Below, one piece after another: positions 6,916 to 12,491 of a stretch of DNA of 12,491 nt. Source of the stretch: Thiobacillus sp. UBA6918. Lineage in GTDB: Bacteria > Pseudomonadota > Gammaproteobacteria > Burkholderiales > Thiobacillaceae. Below the pieces are notes generated by a model. It made no database searches. It was not told the DNA's origin and saw nothing but the letters and a program-made list of their open reading frames with translations. Positions within the stretch are counted from its first letter, which is position 1. Each line of letters starts with the position of its first letter. The translations under genes were made by a program, and so were the position numbers. The stretch is from positions 1 through 12,491 of the forward strand of contig DKAU01000161.1 of the NCBI GenBank assembly GCA_002450925.1. Reading direction: 5' to 3'.

Positions 6916-7616
6916 TTCGCCAAGTCCTCACGATAAAGGCAGGCTGCGTCGAATCCTACCCATTCAATCAGCAATTTTCCGTCATTATCACGCAAACCGG
7001 TGAATTTTTTATCGTGGCCCATGCCGATGCCTTGTCGCCCAGGCAATCCTTTCATTCCAACAACCTGCTTGCCAGCGAAAAGGTGCCGATCTGAATGGGC
7101 TTGCCACAAAATATGATCTATAAACTCAATTCCCGGCCTGCAAACGCTGCGGAATGTCTCAATTGCTTGGTCGCGCAGCGCGGTGGAGCATAGGCTTGCA
7201 TGACCATAGTTGCGCATTTCCTTCCCGATCCGTTTAATGATGTTGTAATACTTAGAGTTCACTTCTCCGACCAGTTGCGCTTTATTCAGCTTCTCATCAA
7301 CAGTCTCAAGCCATTCAGGAGCGTAGTAGTCATCGTCCTCAATGATCACAAGTCTTTCGGAATTCTTGATTACTGAGAGTCCGGCAAGCAGATTTCTTGC
7401 CTGCGTATTGCGCCCTGGGGTCCAAAGCGGTTCCGGCCTGTAAACCTCGACATTCCATGTGCCACGCTGAGGCTCGAAGTTAATCTTCTGCGCTTCGCGC
7501 CCATCATCGACAATGATCCAGCGCACTTGACCGGCATAGGTTTGTGCGGCCATCCAGCGTTGACACAATTCAAATGCCTGCGGCCTCTCCCCGGTGACTG
7601 TCAGCAAGGTCAGCAT
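6891..7616 (-). CDS. Glycosyltransferase-like protein, GT-A fold (family 2 type)
   Basis: A 241-residue protein with features of family 2 glycosyltransferases: an N-terminal MLTLLTVTGERPQAFELC strand-helix, VDDG at residues 36-39 (nucleotide-sugar binding), and IIEDDDYYAP at 91-100, a DXD-like metal site. IEFIDHILW (163-171) and GMGH (198-201) could hold the catalytic base and a metal ligand, by analogy with the fold. It has no signal peptide or membrane segment, so it would be cytoplasmic. It overlaps the preceding Rossmann-like gene by 7 nt and the connector gene by 25 nt, so it belongs to the late operon. A GAGG site lies 10 nt upstream. The substrate cannot be predicted; virion protein glycosylation is one possibility, DNA base or host glycan modification others. 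Confidence 0.8.
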   Translation of the reverse strand: MLTLLTVTGERPQAFELCQRWMAAQTYAGQVRWIIVDDGREAQKINFEPQRGTWNVEVYRPEPLWTPGRNTQARNLLAGLSVIKNSERLVIIEDDDYYAPEWLETVDEKLNKAQLVGEVNSKYYNIIKRIGKEMRNYGHASLCSTALRDQAIETFRSVCRPGIEFIDHILWQAHSDRHLFAGKQVVGMKGLPGRQGIGMGHDKKFTGLRDNDGKLLIEWVGFDAACLYREDLAKWPQTSEN

Positions 7617-8290
7617 AAATTTATTGCCTCTTCTAGCGGCATCCGCTCAAAACAGGTGAGCGCGGTTTGTCGGCTGCAATTGATGACGCGCACGCCATCA
7701 TCCTTGAGGTCTTGCGCCAATCGTGGAAACTTGGCTTGCCACAGATCATAAGGCTGATGCTGCGTAAGACCTGGGCCATGCTGACCAAACCAATGATCCT
7801 TTCCATCCTTGGACCGGCTGCAATCCATTCCGAGCAAGATGATCGTATTTGCTCCCCATAGGTAAGCAAGATTGATCGCCTGATAGCCTGAATTGCCGCC
7901 TTGGTGGATGATTCCATATCTGCCCAGACCAGGATAATTCTCAGAGCCTATCCGATTGATGCCATATTTGCTTGCGGCTTGATCGTCTTGAGTCCAGCAC
8001 TCGCCTTTGAAGGTCGACCGCGCTTCTTCGGCGTGCACTCGCCACCACTGGAAGTCGCAGGCGTAGAGGACATCAGCGAATCCGGCTCGTTTGTACGTGT
8101 CGTTGATGGCGATGCTTGCCCATCCTGTGCGCGATACTGCCGCACAATCGTCGGTTGTAAGGCTTGGCCCACTGGCAATGATGCAGGCAACTCGCCCCCA
8201 CCAACGGCCAGCGGTCCGGTCGGTGGGCTTCTTTTGGCTGTTGCCGCCTGGGGGTTTGCATAATCCACCAAGCCGATGCTGTGCAAATCC
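7610..8290 (-). CDS. DUF115/GT42-like Rossmann protein, frame lacks a start codon
   Basis: The frame is open for 226 codons after TGA 8291-8293. Numbered from 8290 it shows IIASGPSL (37-44), SIAIND (59-64), ADVLYACD (72-79), GNSGYQAINLAYLWGA (132-147), LLGMD (152-156) and HWFG (166-169). This layout resembles phage proteins often called norphogenetic or DUF115-like and recalls the GxGPSL-type motif of GT42 sialyltransferases, so a nucleotide-sugar-related Rossmann fold is likely. No ATG, GTG or TTG occurs in frame before GTG 8038, which lies after the GPSL and IND motifs. The full domain therefore needs a frameshift, a non-canonical start, or reflects an indel. It lies in the -1 frame relative to the overlapping gene at 7948-8391, with a candidate heptamer A AAC CCC at 8251-8257; a fusion would have 260 residues. 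It ends overlapping the glycosyltransferase gene by 7 nt. Confidence 0.7.
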   Translation of the reverse strand, partial: GFAQHRLGGLCKPPGGNSQKKPTDRTAGRWWGRVACIIASGPSLTTDDCAAVSRTGWASIAINDTYKRAGFADVLYACDFQWWRVHAEEARSTFKGECWTQDDQAASKYGINRIGSENYPGLGRYGIIHQGGNSGYQAINLAYLWGANTIILLGMDCSRSKDGKDHWFGQHGPGLTQHQPYDLWQAKFPRLAQDLKDDGVRVINCSRQTALTCFERMPLEEAINLC

Positions 8291-8391
8291 TCAGCCACAT
8301 TGACCGGGATGAACAGGCGTTGCTTGCGCGACACGCTGCCAATCCTGGTATCCGTGAAGTGCCCTGTGGCGATCACTTCAACTTTCTGCAT
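7948..8391 (-). CDS. Small head-region phage protein with P/S/T-rich tail
   Basis: A 147-residue ORF with a strong AGAAGG site 6 nt before ATG 8391, overlapping the preceding small gene by 14 nt. The first 45 residues (MQKVEVIATGHFTDTRIGSV, then a segment like RLFIPVNVAEDLHSIGLVDY) look like a compact domain seen in small phage proteins just after the capsid gene. After about residue 50 it becomes Pro/Ser/Thr-rich and ends with KKRGRPSK. This second part overlaps the DUF115-like frame for about 340 nt, so its composition may partly be a by-product of coding in the other frame. A -1 slip at 8251-8257 would replace the tail with the Rossmann domain. The role is unknown; a minor head or decoration protein is a guess from position. 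The frame is open to ATG 8568, but that would cover the whole neighbouring gene. Confidence 0.65.
   Translation of the reverse strand: MQKVEVIATGHFTDTRIGSVSRKQRLFIPVNVAEDLHSIGLVDYANPQAATAKRSPPTGPLAVGGGELPASLPVGQALQPTIVRQYRAQDGQASPSTTRTNEPDSLMSSTPATSSGGECTPKKRGRPSKASAGLKTIKPQANMASIG
8251..8257 (-). promoter_or_regulatory. Candidate -1 slippery heptamer (A AAC CCC)
   Basis: In the frame of the gene at 7948-8391 the minus strand reads GCA AAC CCC CAG. AAACCCC satisfies X XXY YYZ in the right phase, and a -1 slip moves reading into the startless Rossmann-like frame about 13 codons after that frame opens. A GGTGGA stretch ends 6 nt before it and could act as an internal anti-SD-pairing stimulator. 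CCC is not among the best A-site codons for bacterial slippage, and the five-C run is also a natural place for an indel or sequencing error, so this is only a candidate. Confidence 0.3.
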
Positions 8392-8554
8392 TTCGACCTT
8401 CTTCGCGGGATGGTTGCTTTGTTTCGGACTCCCAAACGCTGTAGCAAAAAGCAATCCTTTGCTGAGCGTTTGGGAAATCCTGCCTCGCTTCGGAATCCCC
8501 CATGCACCGAGCCACAAACTCGTTTTCCGACTCGTTTGAATATGGCTTAGGCAT
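8378..8554 (-). CDS. Conserved small phage protein, 58 residues
   Basis: A 58-residue protein starting at ATG 8554 with a strong GAAGGA site 7-8 nt upstream, 14 nt after the capsid stop. It begins MPKPYSNESENEFVARCM and contains FPNAQQRIAFCYSVWES, matching a short phage pattern of the type 'P.ps.se.fi.rCm.d...f....qR.A.C.s.W' that recurs next to head genes. The two conserved Cys (residue 17 and the one in AFC) may be structural. The function of this family is not known to me. It overlaps the next gene by 14 nt. The frame is open upstream to 8713, but that extension lies inside the capsid gene. Confidence 0.8.
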   Translation of the reverse strand: MPKPYSNESENEFVARCMGDSEARQDFPNAQQRIAFCYSVWESETKQPSREEGRNAES

Positions 8555-8568
8555 GGGGTGTCCTTCAA

Positions 8569-9756
8569 TTAGGCAAAGGTGCCCTTGATGAACGCGCTCG
8601 GACGATACACGGTCAGAGCAAGACGCTCTTCGGCCAGCAGGGTTGCCATGTTCTTCTTGAAGTTGTCGCCATCTTCGTAAGAAATTTGCACAGCAGCGTC
8701 CATGCGGTCCCAAATCTGAGCGCCCATCGACATCGCGCCAACCAGGAACGTGCCCTGAGCGATGCTGTTGGTGGCAACAACACGCTTGCCCCAGATGCGC
8801 GGACCAGCCATGTCCATTGGGTTGGCCATTATGTATTGACCGTCGCTGGCCTTGAGCAACTCAATGGCTTCCCAATCTTCAGGGTTGATCACTACGGTGT
8901 CGGCGGTGTACTCGGACAGAGCGGCCTGGGTAATCGCCTTGCGAAGCGTATCCAGCTTGGTGTCGCCGGTAGCCGAACGGTTGTAGGCGGTGTTATTGCC
9001 CGAGGCAAGAATGCCGCTGATGTTGCCGCTGGTGCCGGAACCGTTCAGCAGTTGATCTTCCTCCTCCAGCTTCAGACCATAGGTCAGGCGAGAGTTGACA
9101 TAGCTCTCCAGTTGGGGAGCATCGTCCAGCACTTGACGCGACACGGGAATGAAGTGGGCAAGGGTAACAACCGGAGCATTTGCCAGAGTGAAGGTGATGC
9201 CGGATTCCGGCTTGGTCACGTTCTCACGATTCGGGCTGGAATACTGTGCGCCAGCATTGTTCGTGAATACGTTTTCCTTCGTGAACTGAACCAGATTGCT
9301 CGAGGTGCGACCGACCGGCAGAACGTCGCGGATCGTCAGCACGCGATTCGGCGTGTTGATGATGCCAGGGACGCGCATATCAGCAACCAGCGGCTGATTC
9401 TGGCCGGTGGCGTTGACAATGGCGGTTTTCAGTTCAATCCGAGCAAACTGGCTGCGGCCCTGGGCCATCGTCTGGAAGGCGTCAGACTTCACCAGCAACG
9501 AGCCAGCGGTTTCGGCGGCTTGTTGGCTTTGCTCAACACCGGCGCTCATCTTGCGCTCAAGTTCCAAGCACTTTTCGGTCAACTCACCGGCCTTGACCGA
9601 GAGCTTTTCCATTGCGGACTTGGTTTCAGCTTCCACAGACTTGGAAGCGGCGATTTCGCCAGTGGCCTTTTCCATCCAGGACTTCAATTCCTTGGTGGTG
9701 GCCAGCAGAGTGCCTTGCGTTTCGGCAAGCGATTTGATTTCGTTGATGTCAGACAT
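8569..9756 (-). CDS. Major capsid protein, HK97 fold
   Basis: A 395-residue protein (HK97 gp5 is 385). Residues 1 to about 95 are charged and helical (NEIKSLAETQGTLLATTKEL, then several E/K/A-rich heptads), matching the delta scaffold domain that the prohead protease removes. The mature part starts near the SDAFQTMAQGRSQFARIELK region, close to residue 103, where HK97 is cleaved. Then follow VLTIRDVLPVGRTSSNLVQF, the E-loop region, and FIPVSRQVLDDAPQLESYVN, a highly typical motif of the family. The P-domain has TVVINPEDWEAIELLK and ends with a YRPSAFIKGTF C-terminus. The start has AAAGGA 5 nt upstream, overlapping the protease stop. No separate scaffold gene is present, in agreement with the delta domain. 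Long antisense ORFs over this gene are shadows. Confidence 0.97.
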   Translation of the reverse strand: MSDINEIKSLAETQGTLLATTKELKSWMEKATGEIAASKSVEAETKSAMEKLSVKAGELTEKCLELERKMSAGVEQSQQAAETAGSLLVKSDAFQTMAQGRSQFARIELKTAIVNATGQNQPLVADMRVPGIINTPNRVLTIRDVLPVGRTSSNLVQFTKENVFTNNAGAQYSSPNRENVTKPESGITFTLANAPVVTLAHFIPVSRQVLDDAPQLESYVNSRLTYGLKLEEEDQLLNGSGTSGNISGILASGNNTAYNRSATGDTKLDTLRKAITQAALSEYTADTVVINPEDWEAIELLKASDGQYIMANPMDMAGPRIWGKRVVATNSIAQGTFLVGAMSMGAQIWDRMDAAVQISYEDGDNFKKNMATLLAEERLALTVYRPSAFIKGTFA

Positions 9757-9766
9757 GATGATCCTT

Positions 9767-10792
9767 TCAAAGAGTCCGAGCGTTTTGAAGATTAGCAGCG
9801 ATCAATCGCTGCAATTCGTCTGGCAGTTTTGATTTCTCAGACTCACTCTGAGAGAAAAGTCGCTTGGCGCGGCTTGCCGTTGCCGTCGCCAGCGATTTCG
9901 AGAACCCGGCTGCCTCTCGCAGAAAGTCCTCAAAATCCTTGATTGACTCGACCTGATCCAGCACGTTTTTCACGCTCGACAGATCGACCCGAGCAGCATC
10001 GTCTGCCGGGTAAGTCACAATCGAAATTTCGTAAAGTTCGCTGATGTTCTTGATCACGCGAACCGTGCCATTTTCCTTTTCGACCATCTCCACATCGTCA
10101 CGGTTCAACCCGTATCCGATGCTCAGACCGTCGATAGTTCCATGCTGCATTGCAGCGCGAACAGCTTTCGATTCGTCCATGCCTGGGGTCAACTCTCCAA
10201 ACATGAACAGTCCCGTTTCATCCTCATCCATCGAAAGCCACTTGCCAACGGGCAATTCCCAGGACTTGTGGTTGACGAACATCTTTGGCATCCGCGCTGC
10301 GCCGGTCTTGATTCGATCAATGACGCCCTCGTAAGCCCCAGGCATGATGGTGTCATGGTAGCTGTCCACGCCACCAAACACTGAGGCATAGCCACTGAAT
10401 CCACCCGCCTCGCCCTTGGCAAACTTCAGCCCAACATCATCGAGAAGAATGTTTTTTTTCAGCATCATTTTTCCGGCCCCTTCGCCCTGAATTTTTGACC
10501 ATTCCTTTTCGGCCCATACCTTGCCAGGATCGCCGCCCCACAGTGCCCATGCGATCCGGCCTGCGCTTGGGTATCCTTCTTCGCCAGGACGAAATCCCTG
10601 CGCATCCTTGTCCACCTCGTGCCGCGCAAAATAGGACACCATGCGCCCGATTGTGTCATCACTCAGGTCTTTGCGATTGGAAATATCACGCGCCCTGGCC
10701 ACGCCGACATCCGTACCGCCTCGACCATATTCTGCACGCCAATCAAGCCCACGCTGCGCTTCCTCGGCCATTGCTTGTGTTGGCACTGGCAT
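9767..10792 (-). CDS. HK97-type prohead protease (U35) with extra N-terminal domain
   Basis: A 341-residue protein; classical HK97-type prohead proteases are about 200-230. Residues from about 115 form the protease: GFSGYASVFGGVDSYHDTI, MFVNHKSWELPVGKW with His175, IDGLSIGYGL with Ser224 and ELYEISIVTYPAD with Glu255, matching the His-Ser-Glu arrangement of the family. It would mature the capsid by cutting the delta domain and then itself. Residues of about 8-96 are a separate compact domain with WRAEYGRGGTDVGVARARDI, MVSYFARHEVDK and GYPSAGRIAWALWGGDPGKV, a block I recognise as recurrent in phage structural proteins but cannot assign a function to. The start has AGGG 8 nt upstream, 3 nt after the portal stop. 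A second in-frame ATG pair (residues 109-110) has GAAGGGG before it and could give a short, protease-only form. Confidence 0.93.
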   Translation of the reverse strand: MPVPTQAMAEEAQRGLDWRAEYGRGGTDVGVARARDISNRKDLSDDTIGRMVSYFARHEVDKDAQGFRPGEEGYPSAGRIAWALWGGDPGKVWAEKEWSKIQGEGAGKMMLKKNILLDDVGLKFAKGEAGGFSGYASVFGGVDSYHDTIMPGAYEGVIDRIKTGAARMPKMFVNHKSWELPVGKWLSMDEDETGLFMFGELTPGMDESKAVRAAMQHGTIDGLSIGYGLNRDDVEMVEKENGTVRVIKNISELYEISIVTYPADDAARVDLSSVKNVLDQVESIKDFEDFLREAAGFSKSLATATASRAKRLFSQSESEKSKLPDELQRLIAANLQNARTL

Positions 10793-10795
10793 GGC

Positions 10796-12022
10796 TTAAC
10801 CCTGTGTCGATGCTGTCGCACCCAAAGACGCCAGAGGCGCGAGATTGACCTGAGCGGTCAATGCATCTGCTCCGTCTACCCTTGGCAAGTTTTCTAGTTG
10901 CCGCCACTCGTTGCGAGTCATCAAGCCATTCTGAACAGCCTTTGACCCTGCATCTAGCCGATCAGCCAAAGACCCACGCAAGATTGCATCGAGTGAGAAT
11001 TCGACGCTGTATAGCTGGCGCTGATTGGATGTCAGCACGCGGCGATCCAGCGACTGCTCCAATCCTTCCAGCATCGGTCGCAGCTTGAACTTGTAAAATC
11101 CCTCGATCAATTGGCTGATCCCGGTTCCCCAGGTCGTTGTTTTTGCCGTGTCGTTTATCAGGACCGACGAAATGCCAAACCATCGCGCAATGTCCTCGAC
11201 CGAGAATTTGCGGGTGTCTAGCAATTGGATATCTGCCGGTGACATGGAAAGCGGCTCGAACTTGGCTCCGGCTTCCAGCACTAGCAGATCATCATCGTTG
11301 CCTTCAACCAGACCGCGATAATTGTTCCGGATCGCGTTGCGCTGCTCTTCCTTTAGCACCTTGTCGATCATGAACACGCCTGGGCGCTTGGCAGACTTGC
11401 GAAAGACGTTGGAGGAGTGATTCTGTGCGTCGATAGCCACGCCGACCGAATTGCGCATGTAATCAAGGCGCGACATACCGATCACACCGTTTCCCTTGTC
11501 GCGCCAATGCCAGATGCTTGACTCATCGTAGATCGCAATCTTGCCTTCATAGCTGTATTTGTAAGTCAGCGTTCTATCGGGCAAAACCTCGATCTCAACT
11601 TGATCGGCAGACAGCGGCCACATCTCGATCACTTCGCCTGCGCTGTTTCGCACAAGCCGAGCGTAAGCATTGCCGCGTAGCAAAAAATTTAAGCAGGCGT
11701 ACTGCCAGAATTCCATCGGCGTGTGGCGGCGATTCGGACTGTCATGCAGCAGGGTCCAGAGCGGCGTTCCTCTTGCCAGTTCTTTGTTGCCCTGCTGGTC
11801 ATTGGTGCGACGGTAGACAAACAGCGGGAGCGATGCAATGTTGTCCGTGAGCAGTTCAACCGCAGCCCAGACCGCGCTGACCTGCAAGGCTCCGTCGATT
11901 CCGTAGTCTTTGTTGGCATCATAGACGCGGGTGAAAGGCTCACCGTACTGAATGCCTTCCTGCTGGCCGGTGGAGCCTACATTTCCAAACCAACGGCGCA
12001 ATGATTGGTAGATTGTGCCCAT
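10796..12022 (-). CDS. Portal protein, HK97 gp3-like
   Basis: A 408-residue protein typical of the HK97-type portal family, which forms the 12-subunit DNA entry ring at one capsid vertex and docks the terminase and connector. Visible marks are VSAVWAAVELLTDNIASLPL near residues 48-67, the HDSPNRRHTPMEFWQYACLNFLLRGNAYA region, MWPLSADQVEIE, IWHWRDKGNGVIGMSRLDY, FSVEDIARWFGISSVLIND and the RNEWRQLENLPRVDGAD C-terminal block. Length fits the family (about 400-430). The start at 12022 lies 9 nt after the terminase stop with a GAG/GAGG element nearby but poor spacing, so expression may rely on coupling. The protease gene follows 3 nt after the stop. Confidence 0.96.
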   Translation of the reverse strand: MGTIYQSLRRWFGNVGSTGQQEGIQYGEPFTRVYDANKDYGIDGALQVSAVWAAVELLTDNIASLPLFVYRRTNDQQGNKELARGTPLWTLLHDSPNRRHTPMEFWQYACLNFLLRGNAYARLVRNSAGEVIEMWPLSADQVEIEVLPDRTLTYKYSYEGKIAIYDESSIWHWRDKGNGVIGMSRLDYMRNSVGVAIDAQNHSSNVFRKSAKRPGVFMIDKVLKEEQRNAIRNNYRGLVEGNDDDLLVLEAGAKFEPLSMSPADIQLLDTRKFSVEDIARWFGISSVLINDTAKTTTWGTGISQLIEGFYKFKLRPMLEGLEQSLDRRVLTSNQRQLYSVEFSLDAILRGSLADRLDAGSKAVQNGLMTRNEWRQLENLPRVDGADALTAQVNLAPLASLGATASTQG

Positions 12023-12031
12023 AGCCTCAAC

Positions 12032-12491
12032 TCAAAATTTCATCGCCAGGGGAGAACTCAGGAAATCATCAAAATCGCCCTCGTCACCTTCAGTCTGTAA
12101 CATCGTCGCCCCCACCGCCATCGCTAGTGCCACCGCTCCGTCGATTCTACCCGTTGCCTTGGCTTTATTTAACTTTCTATTCCCAGCTGCGTCACGCTCG
12201 ATCCGAGCATTCGCCATGCACATCGTCAAAACCGGATGGCCACCGTGACTCATCTGCTCGTTCAGTAGCAAAGTCTCTAGCTGGTCTACGGCTGGAGCCA
12301 TATCCTTAAAGCCTTGACCGAATGGCTCCAATGGTATGTCAAAACCAATGTTTTCAAACTCTTTTTTCAACAAATCAAAGCGCCATCGGTCAAAAGCGGC
12401 TGTTTTTACGCTGCAATCGGCCAAAATTTCGCTGATTTCACGCGCGACAAACGAATAATCGACCGATGCGCCGGGTGTCGTGCGCATAAAT
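12032..12491 (-). CDS. Terminase large subunit, C-terminal part (5' end outside window)
   Basis: The last 153 or so residues of a large terminase; the frame stays open at the right window edge, so the ATPase domain and the first part of the nuclease domain are missing. The ATG at 12487 is internal. Visible motifs of the HK97/phage large-terminase nuclease end are TPGASVDYSFVAREI, DRWRFDLLKKEF, FGQGFKDMAPAVDQLETLLL, HGGHPVLTMCMANA and KATGRIDGAVALAMAVG; the Asp in RIDGAVAL corresponds to a conserved acidic residue of the RNase H-like nuclease site. The protein cuts and translocates concatemeric DNA into the prohead through the portal. The portal gene follows 9 nt after the stop, the usual order. 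Confidence 0.95.
   Translation of the reverse strand, partial: FMRTTPGASVDYSFVAREISEILADCSVKTAAFDRWRFDLLKKEFENIGFDIPLEPFGQGFKDMAPAVDQLETLLLNEQMSHGGHPVLTMCMANARIERDAAGNRKLNKAKATGRIDGAVALAMAVGATMLQTEGDEGDFDDFLSSPLAMKF

Noticed and set aside
8555..8713. Upstream extension of the 58-residue protein into the capsid gene
   Set aside because: The region is the capsid C-terminal coding sequence in another frame; ATG 8554 has a strong GAAGGA site.
8686..9795. Plus-strand ORF of 369 codons opposite the major capsid gene
   Set aside because: It mirrors the strongly supported capsid gene on the other strand, has no recognisable motifs, and is explained by codon bias in the antisense frame.
10452..10459. 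Run of eight A (sense strand) in the protease gene as a frameshift site
   Set aside because: The phase fits A AAA AAC, but a -1 slip meets a stop within a few codons and would remove the catalytic domain. No partner frame exists.
1..12491. tRNA, CRISPR array, insertion sequence, integrase or attachment site
   Set aside because: I looked for cloverleaf patterns, regular repeats, transposase or recombinase motifs and found none; the window is filled by late phage genes.

Overview
The window is a continuous piece of a tailed-phage (siphovirus-type, HK97/lambda-like) late operon. It could be a prophage or a free phage genome. Every gene I can support is on the minus strand, so the biological order runs from the right end of the window to the left. 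There is no host gene, integrase, tRNA, rRNA, insertion sequence or CRISPR array, so prophage versus free phage cannot be decided. Base composition looks moderately GC-rich by eye. Shine-Dalgarno sequences of the AAAGGA/GAAGG type precede most genes. The connector protein resembles the phiE125 gp8 family. Together these suggest a phage of a proteobacterium, possibly a betaproteobacterium; the host is an inference.

Head and packaging module (12491 down to 8378): the C-terminal end of the large terminase (cut by the window edge), the HK97-type portal, a U35-type prohead protease with an unusual extra N-terminal domain, the HK97-fold major capsid protein with a coiled-coil delta domain, and a 58-residue conserved small phage protein.

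Accessory block between capsid and connector (8391 down to 6891): a small head-region protein, a DUF115/GT42-like Rossmann protein whose open frame has no start codon before its conserved N-terminal motif, and a GT-A-like (family 2) glycosyltransferase. The small protein and the Rossmann protein overlap in two frames, with a possible -1 slippery heptamer near the beginning of the overlap.

Connector and tail module (6915 down to 1): gp6-like connector, head-tail adaptor, HK97 gp10-like protein, DUF3168 tail completion protein, major tail tube protein, a tail assembly chaperone pair joined by a -1 ribosomal frameshift at an A AAT TTT heptamer (lambda G/GT arrangement), and a long tape measure protein that runs off the left edge.

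Genes are tightly packed with overlaps or gaps of a few bases. The exceptions are the two gaps on either side of the tail tube gene. The gap before it (87 nt) holds a hairpin followed by six U, like an intrinsic terminator, and a possible 23-codon leader ORF that spans it. The gap after it (109 nt) holds a perfect 12-bp inverted repeat whose 3' arm contains the Shine-Dalgarno sequence of the chaperone gene. The tube gene thus looks like a separately tuned expression unit inside the late operon. The best candidates for undescribed biology are these RNA elements and the startless Rossmann/glycosyltransferase-like frame.
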